NCBI GenBank assembly: GCA_002748285.1
Contig: PDSA01000026.1
Coordinates: forward strand, 152,035-216,034
DNA from: Rhodobacterales bacterium
Lineage (GTDB): Bacteria > Pseudomonadota > Alphaproteobacteria > Rhodobacterales > Rhodobacteraceae
Direction: 5' to 3'
Length of the DNA: 64,000 nt
Positions within the stretch are counted from its first letter, which is position 1, and each line of letters starts with the position of its first letter. The position numbers and the translations under genes were made by a program. The notes beneath the pieces were generated by a model, which worked only from the letters and a program-made list of their open reading frames with translations, searched no databases and was not told where the DNA came from. Of this stretch, positions 1-8,648 are shown in pieces.

Positions 1-114
1 GCCGCCAATCCATGGTCAAAGCGCAAAATCAGCGGCAAACTTGCAAAGCCGCAGCGGCTGGGGCATGGTTTTGAGCAAACAGAGGCGAAACACTCAGACA
101 GGAACGAGGTCACC

Positions 115-1701
115 ATGCAGTTCTCAGCGAAATATATCACAGCCGGGCTGATCGCCATGGCCACCAGTGCCACCGCCTATGAAGCTGATCCGGCCCCCAG
201 CCTGCTGGAGCTGTTTTCGCCCGATAAAATCTCAACCGTGGTCGCTCACAGCCTGATCGCTGCACTGCGCACGCAGGTTGAGATGCGCTATGATTACCTG
301 TCGAGCAGTGTGATGCAGGGCGGGGTCTCGATCACCGGGTTACAGATGCGCCCCAGACTGCCCTATGACACCCGGCATCTGTGCGTGATCAAGGTGGACC
401 GCGCCACGCTTTCTTCTGCTTTGCCCGAGGTTTTGCAGACCCGGCACAACACCCGCCTGACCCTGACCGGGCTGCATCTGCCCGCCAGCTGCGTGCCCTC
501 CGAAGCCGCGCAGACGATGCGCACCGCCGGGCTAGACGACGTGCAGCTGGATTATGCCAATATCCGTTTTTCTTACACCTATGGCAGCGGCGAGATCAGC
601 AGCGATATGTCTCTGGCGATCAATGATTTTGCCCATCTCGATCTGGGGGTGACCGCCACCATGGTGCCCACCCATCGCAACTTTTACAGCGATGACCCCG
701 ATCTGCGCTTTACCCGGCTGGTGGCCACGCTGAAGGATAATGGCGGCTGGGCGCGGGTGCAAAAACTGTTGCCCCCCAAGATGCAAGACCCCAAAACCAT
801 CCGCCAGATTGTGCATCAGGGGCTGAGCGAAGAGCTGGTGGACAAGCACGACCCCTTGCTGCAAGCTCCGCAGCGCAAGTTCATAAATGAACTGGCGGAT
901 CAGGTCGAAGCCTTTACCACCAAGCCCGGCGAAATCACCATTGAGGCGGTTCTACCCCCCGAAGGCGTGCAAATCGACCCCAACCGATTTTGGCCCAACA
1001 TGCTGATCACCACATTCGGCTTGACCGCCCGCAGCGCGCCTCTGGCCCGCACCCGGCTGATTGACAATGAGCTGGTCAATCAGCTGTCCACGCCGGATCA
1101 GGTCGACGCCCCGACGCGGCTGAAACTGGCCCAGGCGCTACTGGCCGGGATCGGTGTGCCCCAAGCCCCCGCCATGGTGCCGGAACTGTTGGAGCCCCTG
1201 CTGGACGACATCACGCACCGCCCACAGGCCGCGGCGCTGATCGCCCGCTCTTTGCAGGACACCAACCCGGAAGAAGCCTACCCCTATGCTCTGATGGCCG
1301 GCGCGGGCAAAGCGACCATGGCCGGTCTGTCGCTGGACCGGATCGAATCCATGCTGACCACCGGCAAGGTTATGAAACTGCAAGAAGGCTATAAACGCCC
1401 GCCCCTGACCGAGGATTTGCCCTCGGGCAACGACCCTCGCGCTTTGCGAGACAAATCGCTGGCCTATTTCACCGGACTGGGTGCGCCGCGCTCTTACGCG
1501 CGGGCTTATTATTTCGCCCTGCTGGCGCAGGCGGCGGGCGATGTCGGGGCTGCGGGCCTGTTGGATGACATCAAGGCCCGCTTTGCCGGACGGGGCGAGA
1601 AGGTGCGCAAAAACTGGACCAAACTGCACCGCAAAATTGAGGGCCAAGCGCTGGAAGATTGGTTCGAGCTGAAGCTGGCCGAAAGATACCAGCAGCCTTA
1701 G
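115..1701 (+). CDS. secreted protein of unknown function
   Basis: This 528-residue protein has an N-terminal hydrophobic stretch ending in TSATAYEADP, which reads as a cleavable Sec signal peptide, so a periplasmic or secreted location is likely. The body has no motif I can name. The C-terminal part (about residues 440-500, including LAYFTGLGAPRSYARAYYFA) resembles a degenerate Sel1-like or TPR-like helical repeat. The ATG is preceded by GAGGT at a normal distance, which supports this start. It lies upstream of secG on the same strand, with a GC hairpin between them. I do not assign a function. Confidence 0.75.
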   Translation: MQFSAKYITAGLIAMATSATAYEADPAPSLLELFSPDKISTVVAHSLIAALRTQVEMRYDYLSSSVMQGGVSITGLQMRPRLPYDTRHLCVIKVDRATLSSALPEVLQTRHNTRLTLTGLHLPASCVPSEAAQTMRTAGLDDVQLDYANIRFSYTYGSGEISSDMSLAINDFAHLDLGVTATMVPTHRNFYSDDPDLRFTRLVATLKDNGGWARVQKLLPPKMQDPKTIRQIVHQGLSEELVDKHDPLLQAPQRKFINELADQVEAFTTKPGEITIEAVLPPEGVQIDPNRFWPNMLITTFGLTARSAPLARTRLIDNELVNQLSTPDQVDAPTRLKLAQALLAGIGVPQAPAMVPELLEPLLDDITHRPQAAALIARSLQDTNPEEAYPYALMAGAGKATMAGLSLDRIESMLTTGKVMKLQEGYKRPPLTEDLPSGNDPRALRDKSLAYFTGLGAPRSYARAYYFALLAQAAGDVGAAGLLDDIKARFAGRGEKVRKNWTKLHRKIEGQALEDWFELKLAERYQQP

Positions 1702-1727
1702 ACCCTAAGCGCAACACAGCAACGAAA

Positions 1728-1757
1728 CCCCGCATTTGCCGCTTTCGGCTTGCGGGG
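1728..1757 (+). terminator. GC-rich hairpin after the secreted-protein gene
   Basis: CCCCGCA at 1728-1734 pairs with TGCGGGG at 1751-1757. The hairpin begins 26 bases after the stop codon. No U-run follows, so it may terminate weakly or only protect the mRNA end. Confidence 0.4.
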
Positions 1758-1844
1758 GGCTTGCGGCCCGGCTAAATCATCCCTAAATAACCCCAAACCC
1801 GTGTGGTTCAGACCGCGCCCGCTCAACCAAAATGGATTGCCCTT

Positions 1845-2228
1845 ATGGAAAACGTCATCCTTGTCATCCACCTTCTTCTGGCCCTTGGCCTGATTGGCGT
1901 CGTGCTGTTGCAACGCAGCGAAGGCGGAGGTCTGGGCATGGGCGGCGGCGGTGGCGGCGGGGCCATCAGCGGACGGGCGGCGGCCTCGGCCCTGAGCAAG
2001 CTGACCTGGATTCTGGCCATCGCCTTTATCATCACCTCGATCATCATGACGATCATCGCGGCGCAAAATGCGGCTGGCTCCAGCGTGCTGGACCGTCTGG
2101 GCGTGGACAGTAGCGCCGAAGAGAGCGCACCGGTTACCCCGGACGCCGAAGATTTGTTGCCACCCGGTCAGGATGCCACAGACATCACGCCTCCGGCCAG
2201 TGACATCACCCCGCCTCCGGCGAACTAG
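1845..2228 (+). CDS. secG: SecG, preprotein translocase subunit
   Basis: SecG is a small inner-membrane partner of SecYE that assists SecA-driven protein export. The product (about 127 residues) begins MENVILVIHLLLALGLIGVV, followed by the typical LLQRSEGG and a glycine-rich loop (GGGLGMGGGGGGG). A second membrane segment (LTWILAIAFIITSIIM) and an acidic, proline-rich tail follow. The frame is open further upstream to a GTG at 1803, but family similarity starts at the ATG at 1845. It is followed by pyrG, a common neighbour in this group. The identification is firm; the start is slightly less so. Confidence 0.92.
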   Translation: MENVILVIHLLLALGLIGVVLLQRSEGGGLGMGGGGGGGAISGRAAASALSKLTWILAIAFIITSIIMTIIAAQNAAGSSVLDRLGVDSSAEESAPVTPDAEDLLPPGQDATDITPPASDITPPPAN

Positions 2229-2274
2229 GTCGAGCCACGCGGACCAAATAAGCCTTTGTATTTCAAGCTGTTGC

Positions 2275-2299
2275 GCTTGCCCTGACTTGCGGGGCAAGC
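2275..2299 (+). terminator. hairpin downstream of secG
   Basis: GCTTGCCC at 2275-2282 pairs with GGGCAAGC at 2292-2299, an 8-bp perfect stem with a 9-base loop. It lies 47 bases after the secG stop. There is no U-tract. Confidence 0.4.
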
Positions 2300-2404
2300 A
2301 CCTCCATGACCTGAAGCCTGCGAACACGCCGGACACACCATGGATAGATTCTGCAGTTTTTCCTGCAACAGCATGTTGTGCCATATTGCTTAATCCTTGC
2401 GAAT

Positions 2405-2441
2405 CCGCTACAGATCAAATCCCGTGATGTAGCGGTTTTTT
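2405..2441 (+). terminator. intrinsic terminator or attenuator in the secG-pyrG gap
   Basis: CCGCTACA (2405-2412) pairs perfectly with TGTAGCGG (2428-2435), followed directly by six T residues (2436-2441), a canonical rho-independent terminator. It ends only 45 bases before the proposed pyrG start. It either ends secG transcription or acts as a leader attenuator for pyrG. It lies inside the longest possible upstream extension of the pyrG frame, which argues against that longer start. Confidence 0.75.
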
Positions 2442-2485
2442 GCGCCGTTTATTGCCAGATCATTAACAAAATATCACGGGGGCGA

Positions 2486-4132
2486 TTGCCATATGGGTTC
2501 ATTTTCATTACAGGCGGCGTGGTTTCATCCCTGGGCAAAGGGTTGTCCTCGGCGGCATTGGGCGCTTTGCTGCAAGCGCGGGGCTATTCAGTACGGCTGC
2601 GCAAACTCGACCCCTATCTGAATGTCGACCCCGGCACCATGTCCCCCTTTGAACATGGCGAAGTGTTTGTCACCGATGACGGCGCCGAAACCGATCTGGA
2701 TCTGGGGCATTATGAACGCTTTACCGGGGTCTCGGCCCGGCAGACCGATTCGATTTCCTCGGGCCGGATCTATTCCGATGTGCTGGAAAAGGAACGCCGC
2801 GGCGATTATCTGGGAAAAACCATTCAGGTGATTCCGCATGTGACCAATGAGATCAAGGATTTCATCGCAATCGGCGAGGATGAGGTTGATTTCATGCTCT
2901 GCGAAATCGGCGGCACGGTCGGCGACATCGAAGCGCTGCCGTTTTTCGAAGCCATCCGCCAGTTTTCTCAGGACAAACCCGCCGGCCAATGCATTTTCAT
3001 GCATCTGACCCTGATCCCATATCTGAATGCGGCAGGCGAGCTAAAAACCAAGCCGACTCAGCACAGCGTCAAAGAGCTGCGCTCGATCGGCATCGCGCCC
3101 GAAGTGCTGGTGTGCCGCTCGGAACATCCAATTCCTGATAAAGAACGCGCCAAGATCGGGCTGTTCTGCAATGTGCGCCCGGAAAATGTGATCGCGGCGT
3201 ATGATCTGAACTCGATCTATGAGGCTCCGATTGCCTATCACCGCGAGGGGCTGGATGATGCGGTGCTGAACGCCTTTGGCATCACCGATGCCCCCGCCCC
3301 GGATATGTCGCGCTGGGAGGATGTGGCCGATCGCATTTTCAATCCCGAAGGCGAGGTCAAGGTGGCGATTGTTGGCAAATACACCCAGCTCGGCGATGCC
3401 TATAAATCCATCGCCGAGGCTCTGACCCATGGCGGCATGGCCAACCGGGTCAAGGTGAAAATCGAATGGGTTGAGGCCGAGATTTTCGACACCGAAGACC
3501 CCAGCGCCCATCTTCAGGGCTTTCACGCCATTTTGGTGCCCGGCGGCTTTGGCGAGCGCGGCACAGAGGGCAAGATCAAGGCGGCCGAGTTCGCCCGCAC
3601 CCATAAAATCCCCTATCTGGGCATCTGTCTGGGGATGCAGCTGGCGGTGGTCGAAGCGGCGCGCAATCTGGCTGGTCTGACCAATGCCGGCAGCGAAGAA
3701 TTTGACCACGAGGCCGGCGAAACCCGTTTCACCCCCGTGGTGTACCACCTGAAAGAATGGGTGCAGGGCAACCACACTGCCAAGCGCAAAGTCGATGATA
3801 ACAAAGGCGGCACCATGCGGCTGGGGGCTTATACGGCCGAATTGCAGCCGGGCTCGAAAGTGGCCGAAATCTATGGCAGCACCACGATCGAAGAGCGCCA
3901 CCGCCATCGTTACGAGGTCGACACCAAATACCGCGAACAGCTCGAAGCCACGGGGTTGCGTTTTTCCGGCATGTCCCCGGATGGACGCCTGCCCGAGACC
4001 ATCGAATGGCCGGATCATCCGTGGTTCATCGGTGTGCAGTTCCACCCCGAGCTGAAATCCAAACCCTTTGACCCGCACCCGCTGTTTGCCAGTTTCGTCA
4101 AGGCTGCTATGGTCAATTCGCGGCTGGTTTAG
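2486..4132 (+). CDS. pyrG: CTP synthase
   Basis: PyrG converts UTP to CTP using ATP and glutamine, the last step of pyrimidine nucleotide synthesis. The synthase domain starts with the nearly invariant [14 protein letters not shown] and continues through [20 protein letters not shown]. The C-terminal glutamine amidotransferase domain has the nucleophile motif GICLGMQ and the catalytic VQFHPE. With a TTG start at 2486 the protein is 548 residues and begins [11 protein letters not shown], aligning with the family's usual MARYIFITGG. GGGGG lies 3 bases upstream, a poor Shine-Dalgarno distance. The in-frame ATG at 2378 would add 36 non-homologous residues and span a terminator. An ATG at 2493 is out of frame. 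Confidence 0.95.
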   Translation: MPYGFIFITGGVVSSLGKGLSSAALGALLQARGYSVRLRKLDPYLNVDPGTMSPFEHGEVFVTDDGAETDLDLGHYERFTGVSARQTDSISSGRIYSDVLEKERRGDYLGKTIQVIPHVTNEIKDFIAIGEDEVDFMLCEIGGTVGDIEALPFFEAIRQFSQDKPAGQCIFMHLTLIPYLNAAGELKTKPTQHSVKELRSIGIAPEVLVCRSEHPIPDKERAKIGLFCNVRPENVIAAYDLNSIYEAPIAYHREGLDDAVLNAFGITDAPAPDMSRWEDVADRIFNPEGEVKVAIVGKYTQLGDAYKSIAEALTHGGMANRVKVKIEWVEAEIFDTEDPSAHLQGFHAILVPGGFGERGTEGKIKAAEFARTHKIPYLGICLGMQLAVVEAARNLAGLTNAGSEEFDHEAGETRFTPVVYHLKEWVQGNHTAKRKVDDNKGGTMRLGAYTAELQPGSKVAEIYGSTTIEERHRHRYEVDTKYREQLEATGLRFSGMSPDGRLPETIEWPDHPWFIGVQFHPELKSKPFDPHPLFASFVKAAMVNSRLV

Positions 4133-4156
4133 CCGGGTTATCAGGGGGGGGCGGAT

Positions 4157-4465
4157 ATGGCCAAAGCCTATTGGATCGGACAGATTTCTGTGCAGGATGC
4201 GGCGGGGTATGAGGCCTATCGTCAGGCCAACGCCGCCGCCTTTGACAAATACGGCGCGAAATTTCTGGTGCGCGGCGGGGCGCAAACCGTTGCCGAAGGT
4301 CAGGCCAATCCGCGCAGTGTGGTGATCGAGTTTGCCGATCTGCAAACCGCGCTGGCCTGCTATCACAGCCCCGAATATCAGGCCGCCAAAGCCTTGCGCG
4401 ACCCGGTCAGCCACGGCAATTTGGTGATTGTCGAAGGCTATGAGGAGGCCGCCGATGTTTGCTGA
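4157..4465 (+). CDS. DUF1330 family protein
   Basis: This is a 102-residue protein of the DUF1330 ferredoxin-like (dimeric alpha/beta barrel) family. It shows the usual pattern AYWIGQISVQDAAGYEAYRQ, followed by a central GAKFLVRGG and a tail with PRSVVIEFADLQTALACYHS. Family members are small cytoplasmic proteins without an established reaction. It begins 24 bases after pyrG, and its 3' end overlaps the next gene by 11 bases, so the pyrG-DUF1330-TerB genes may be co-transcribed. Confidence 0.85.
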   Translation: MAKAYWIGQISVQDAAGYEAYRQANAAAFDKYGAKFLVRGGAQTVAEGQANPRSVVIEFADLQTALACYHSPEYQAAKALRDPVSHGNLVIVEGYEEAADVC

Positions 4466-4895
4466 TTTCCTGAAAAACCTGATCGCGCCCGACCCGGACC
4501 CGCTGGCCGAAATGGACGCCCGGCTGGCCTTTGGCGCGCTTTTGGTGCGGGTGGCCAAATCGGACGAGCATTATGACGATCTGGAAGCCGTACGTATCGA
4601 ACAACTGCTGGGCAGGCGCTATGGCCTGAATTCCGCCGAGGCCGGCCAGCTACGCCACCAATGCGAAGCGCTGGAATTTGAGGCCCCCGACACGGTGCGT
4701 TTCACCCGCGCCATCAAGGACTGCACCGCGCTGGAGGACCGGATCGGGGTGATGGAAGATCTGTGGTCGGTGGTGCTGGCCGATGGGGTGCGCGATGCGG
4801 GCGAAAACGCGCTGCTGCGCCTGCTGGCCAATCTGCTGGGCATCAGTGACGTGCAGAGCGCTCAAGCCCGACAAACCGCTCAGAGCCAGCAATAG
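4455..4895 (+). CDS. TerB-like protein
   Basis: This 146-residue all-alpha protein resembles the tellurite-resistance TerB/DUF533-type family. It has LAFGALLVRVAKSDEHYDD near the start, where acidic residues follow the first helix, and a repeated pattern VVLADGVRDAGENALLRLL later. The ATG at 4455 has GAGGAGG at an ideal distance, so it is preferred to the longer frame start at 4428. The role of isolated TerB-domain proteins is not established, and tellurite resistance should not be assumed. Confidence 0.75.
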   Translation: MFADFLKNLIAPDPDPLAEMDARLAFGALLVRVAKSDEHYDDLEAVRIEQLLGRRYGLNSAEAGQLRHQCEALEFEAPDTVRFTRAIKDCTALEDRIGVMEDLWSVVLADGVRDAGENALLRLLANLLGISDVQSAQARQTAQSQQ

Positions 4896-5235
4896 CCACA
4901 GCAACGAATCCGCCGAATCCGGACCTGACCGGGTTGGGGGCATGGATTGTGCTGTTCCCCAACACCCAGCCCTCTTTCTGTTCCACAACTCTGTGCTGAT
5001 GTTGTTTTCCGGCTGACCGGCCTGGCGGCAAAAGGGCGATGCGCTCTACGATGCCAGCCCCGGTGCCGATCAGGTGTTGCCCCCCGTCTTGCATTATCCG
5101 ATTCTGGCGGGTTCTTTTATGACCTTGACGATGCTGGTGATCACGGCATACGGTCTGATCAACAAACGCCTGAACCGGCCTTTACCGCAGGAAAAAGACC
5201 GTAAACTCAGGGTCAGGCCACAAATCATTCGTTAA
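4896..5235 (+). pseudogene. decayed remnant of a small membrane protein gene
   Basis: No intact gene fits this stretch. The frame ending at the TAA at 5233-5235 encodes a plausible membrane-protein tail: a segment beginning GDALYDASPGADQVLPPVLH, a hydrophobic helix (PILAGSFMTLTMLVITAYG), then a basic end. A TGA at 5014-5016 interrupts this frame. Just before it is another hydrophobic run (ALFLFHNSVLMLFSG). The pattern suggests a gene broken by an in-frame stop and perhaps a frameshift. A GTG at 5077 could still start a ~50-residue single-pass peptide. I cannot name the family. Confidence 0.35.
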
Positions 5236-5243
5236 GGTGCCCC

Positions 5244-6557
5244 ATGAGCAAAACCGCACAGACCATTCGCGTTGCCACTGCTGATCTGAACGGGGTGATG
5301 CGCGGCAAACGCGTGCCGCTATCTTATGCCAAAAAGCTGGATAAGGGCGCGGTGCGGCTGCCGCTTTCGGTGCTGAATGTGGATATTCTGGGCCGCGATA
5401 TTGCCGGCAACCCGCTGGTGTTTGACTCCGGCGATGCCGATGGCATTTTGCTGCCCACCGGGCGCGGGCCGGTGCCGATGCCGTGGCTGCAAAACCCCAG
5501 CCAGCTTTACCCGATGGCGCTGCACCATGAAGATGGCAGCCCGTTTATGGGCGACCCCCGCCACGCCCTGCAACATGTGCTGGATGGCTATGCCGAACGC
5601 GGCTGGCACGTGGTTGCGGCAACCGAGCTGGAATTCTATCTGGTCGATGACAGCAATGGCCAGCTGGCCCCGGCCAGATCGCCGCTGAACGGCAAAACCA
5701 TCGACCGCCCGGCGGTTCTGGGGCTGGACGCGCTGGACGCCTTTGATGATTTCTTTAGCGAGCTTTATCAGGCCTGCGAAGATATGGACATCCCGGCGCA
5801 GGCTTCGATTTCCGAAGGTGGTGCCGGCCAGTTCGAGATCAACCTCAACCACGTCCCGGCCATGAAAGCCGCCGATGATGCCTGGCTGTTCAAAAAACTG
5901 GTGCGCGGTCTGGCCCGCAAACACGGCATGACGGCCACCTTTATGGCCAAACCCTTTGTCGATGATGCGGGCAGCGGGCTGCATGTGCATTTTTCGGTGA
6001 TTGACGCGGCGGGCAACAACATCTTTGACAATGGCAGCGAAAGCGGCAGCAAGCTTTTGCACCACGCCATTGCCGGCTGCCTTGAGGCCATGACCCCCAG
6101 CACGCTGCTCTTTGCCCCGCACGCCAATTCCTATCAGCGCATCGTCCCCGATGCCCACGCCCCGACCAAAATCTGCTGGGCGTATGAAAACCGCACCGCC
6201 GCCCTGCGCGTCCCCGGCGGAGACCCAAAGGCCCGGCGCATCGAACACCGCGTGGCCGGGGGCGACATCAACCCTTATCTGATGCTTTCTGCGGTGCTGG
6301 GAGCGGCGCTGAACGGCATCGAAGACGGCCACATGCCCGCCCCCGCGATTGAGGGCAATGCCTATACGCAAAAACTGCCCCAGCTGCCCAGCGACTGGTC
6401 CAAGGCGATCGAGCTGTTCGGAACCTCGGATCCGATCCGCCGTTTTCTGCCCGATCAGCTGATCCGCAATCTGGTGCTGACCAAGCGCCACGAGCTCAAG
6501 AAAATCGGCAAGCTGAACTACACCGCGCAAAGCGCAATTTATCTGGAATCGGTTTAG
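5244..6557 (+). CDS. glutamine synthetase family ligase (gamma-glutamyl amine ligase-like)
   Basis: This 437-residue protein belongs to the glutamine synthetase superfamily, subgroup of gamma-glutamylpolyamine/PuuA-like ligases. It carries the characteristic catalytic blocks: the metal-binding ATELEFYLV, ISEGGAGQFEINLNH, the HVHFSV histidine strand, NSYQRIVP, and the arginine block WAYENRTAALRVP followed by RIEHRVAGGDINPYL. It lacks the adenylylation-loop features of GlnA. It is first in a compact operon with an amidotransferase, a second ligase of the same family and an amine oxidase. This suggests ATP-dependent gamma-glutamylation of an amine for catabolism. The substrate cannot be read from sequence. 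Confidence 0.85.
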   Translation: MSKTAQTIRVATADLNGVMRGKRVPLSYAKKLDKGAVRLPLSVLNVDILGRDIAGNPLVFDSGDADGILLPTGRGPVPMPWLQNPSQLYPMALHHEDGSPFMGDPRHALQHVLDGYAERGWHVVAATELEFYLVDDSNGQLAPARSPLNGKTIDRPAVLGLDALDAFDDFFSELYQACEDMDIPAQASISEGGAGQFEINLNHVPAMKAADDAWLFKKLVRGLARKHGMTATFMAKPFVDDAGSGLHVHFSVIDAAGNNIFDNGSESGSKLLHHAIAGCLEAMTPSTLLFAPHANSYQRIVPDAHAPTKICWAYENRTAALRVPGGDPKARRIEHRVAGGDINPYLMLSAVLGAALNGIEDGHMPAPAIEGNAYTQKLPQLPSDWSKAIELFGTSDPIRRFLPDQLIRNLVLTKRHELKKIGKLNYTAQSAIYLESV

Positions 6558-6593
6558 GCACGGCACATTGGAATAACGAAACAACGGTGAGAT

Positions 6594-7283
6594 ATGAAAA
6601 TCGGAATACTCGTTTGCGGCCATGCCATCGAAGAAGTCGCCCAAACCAAGGGCGATTACGACAGATGGTTTGAAGAACTGCTGGCCGGGCATGGCTTTGA
6701 CTTTGCCACTTATAACGTGGTCGATATGGAGTTTCCGGCCAGCATTCACGATGCCGATGGCTGGCTGCTGAGCGGCTCGCGCCATGGCGCTTACGAAGAT
6801 CACCCCTTCATCCCGCCGCTGGAAGATTTCGTGCGTCAGGCTTATCAGGCAAAAATCCCGATGGTCGGCATTTGCTTTGGCCACCAGCTGATCGCGCAGG
6901 CTCTGGGCGGGCGGGTTGAGAAATATCACGGCGGCTGGGCGATTGGCCGCCAGGAATACCAGTTCAAAGATCAAGGCACCGTCGCCTTGAACGCTTGGCA
7001 TCAGGATCAAGTGGTGGCCCTGCCCAAGGATGCGCAGGTGATTGCCCGCAATGATTTCTGTGAAAATGCCGCTCTGATCTATCAGGATTGCATCCTGACC
7101 GTGCAGCCGCATCCCGAATTTTCCAACGATGTCATCCGCGACTATATCCCCCTGCGCCGCCCGCTATTAGGGGATAATGAGGCGCTGATCGAACGCGCTC
7201 TGGAGCAGACCAGCCAGCCCAATGACTCGCGCCTGCTGGCCGATCAGATCGCCGCATTTTTCAAACAACCACGCAAAAGGTGA
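6594..7283 (+). CDS. class I glutamine amidotransferase-like protein
   Basis: This 229-residue protein has a class I glutamine amidotransferase fold of the GuaA-like type. The nucleophile elbow is GICFGHQLIAQALGG, the catalytic His-Glu pair sits in VQPHPEFS, and DGWLLSGSRHGAYED forms the oxyanion-side loop. It probably hydrolyses a gamma-glutamyl amide, perhaps the product of the neighbouring ligases, in the way PuuD does in E. coli, though PuuD is from another subfamily. It lies 36 bases after the first ligase and ends 3 bases before the second. Confidence 0.82.
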   Translation: MKIGILVCGHAIEEVAQTKGDYDRWFEELLAGHGFDFATYNVVDMEFPASIHDADGWLLSGSRHGAYEDHPFIPPLEDFVRQAYQAKIPMVGICFGHQLIAQALGGRVEKYHGGWAIGRQEYQFKDQGTVALNAWHQDQVVALPKDAQVIARNDFCENAALIYQDCILTVQPHPEFSNDVIRDYIPLRRPLLGDNEALIERALEQTSQPNDSRLLADQIAAFFKQPRKR

Positions 7284-7286
7284 CCC

Positions 7287-8648
7287 ATGGCCGACTGGAC
7301 GCAAAAACTTCCCATCGCAGCGCAGGATTATCTGCAAGGGCACCGGTTGGATGAAGTCGAATGCATCGTTTCCGACCTGCCCGGCATCGCCCGCGGCAAA
7401 GCGATGCCAGCGGCCAAATTCGCCAAAACCGCGCAATCTTATTTGCCAAATTCGATCTTTTATCAAACCATTACCGGCGGTTACGCCGATGAGGCCGAAA
7501 ACGAGGAAAAGGGGTTCACCGAACCGGATATGATCCTCACCCCGGACCTGTCCACCGCCTCGGCCGCGCCATGGACCGGGGACTGGACCTTGCAGGTGAT
7601 CCATGATCTGAGCAACCGCGATGGCTCGCCGGTTGAGGTATCGCCGCGCAATGTGCTCAAACGGGTGGTTGAGAAATATAAGCAAAAGGGCTGGACACCG
7701 ATTGTTGCGCCCGAAATGGAATTCTATCTGGTCGCCCGCAATCTGGACCCGACCAAACCGATCGAACCGCCGATGGGCCGCACCGGACGCCGCGCGGCGG
7801 GGCGTCAGGCTTATTCGATGTCTGCGGTGGATGAATACGGGCAGGTGATTGATGATATTTACGATTTCGCCGAGGCTCAGGGACTCGAAATCGACGGCAT
7901 CACCCAAGAAGGTGGCGCCGGCCAGGTCGAGCTGAACATGCAGCATGGTGATCCGGTCAGGCTGGCCGATGAGGTGTTCTATTTCAAACGCCTGATCCGC
8001 GAGGCCGCGCTGCGCCACGATTGCTATGCCACCTTCATGGCCAAACCGATTGAGGGCGAGCCGGGCTCGGCCATGCATATCCATCATTCGGTGCTGGACA
8101 GTGATGGCAATAACATTTTTTCGGGCCCGCAAGGGGGGGAAACGGATGCGTTTTTCCACTTCATTGCCGGGCTGCAAAACCATTTGCCCACCACCATCGC
8201 GATGCTGGCCCCCTATGTGAACAGCTATCGGCGCTATGTCAAAGACCACGCCGCGCCAATCAATCTGGACTGGGCGCGCGACAATCGCACCGCGGGCATT
8301 CGCATCCCGCTCAGCAGCCCAGACAGCCGCCGGGTGGAAAATCGGCTGGCCGGGATGGATTGCAACCCGTATCTGGGCATTGCCGCCTCGCTGGCTTGTG
8401 GCTATCTGGGCCTGACCGAAGGCTTGCGCCCGGACGCCTCGCTCAAGGGCGAAGCCTATAACGGCGAACAAAGCATCCCGCGCGATTTGCACAGCGCTTT
8501 GGGCAAATTTTCTGCCGCCGATGAGATGCACCAGATTCTGGGCCCGAAATTCTGCCGGGTTTACGAGATGGTCAAACGTGCCGAAATTGATGAATTCCTA
8601 CAGGTGATTTCGCCCTGGGAACGTGAACATCTGCTGCTGAACGTATGA
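7287..8648 (+). CDS. glutamine synthetase family ligase, second paralogue
   Basis: This 453-residue glutamine-synthetase-superfamily ligase is distantly paralogous to the gene at 5244. It has APEMEFYLV, ITQEGGAGQVELNMQH, MHIHHSV, NSYRRYVKDHAAP and the arginine-rich pair RDNRTAGIRIP and RRVENRLAGMDCNPYL. The family is PuuA/GlnT-like rather than nitrogen-assimilating GlnA. Its stop overlaps the oxidase start (ATGA), so translation is coupled. Two ligases in one operon suggest different amine substrates or an obligate pair. Confidence 0.85.
   Translation: MADWTQKLPIAAQDYLQGHRLDEVECIVSDLPGIARGKAMPAAKFAKTAQSYLPNSIFYQTITGGYADEAENEEKGFTEPDMILTPDLSTASAAPWTGDWTLQVIHDLSNRDGSPVEVSPRNVLKRVVEKYKQKGWTPIVAPEMEFYLVARNLDPTKPIEPPMGRTGRRAAGRQAYSMSAVDEYGQVIDDIYDFAEAQGLEIDGITQEGGAGQVELNMQHGDPVRLADEVFYFKRLIREAALRHDCYATFMAKPIEGEPGSAMHIHHSVLDSDGNNIFSGPQGGETDAFFHFIAGLQNHLPTTIAMLAPYVNSYRRYVKDHAAPINLDWARDNRTAGIRIPLSSPDSRRVENRLAGMDCNPYLGIAASLACGYLGLTEGLRPDASLKGEAYNGEQSIPRDLHSALGKFSAADEMHQILGPKFCRVYEMVKRAEIDEFLQVISPWEREHLLLNV

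Noticed and set aside
1921..1990. Glycine-rich repeat in SecG
   Set aside because: A glycine run after LLQRSEGG is normal for alphaproteobacterial SecG.
2378..2485. Longer N-terminus of CTP synthase
   Set aside because: The 36 extra residues match nothing in the family and are encoded across a perfect intrinsic terminator.
5319..7112. 597-codon open frame on the minus strand
   Set aside because: It lies opposite the first ligase and amidotransferase, which carry intact catalytic motifs. Composition is that of an antisense shadow.
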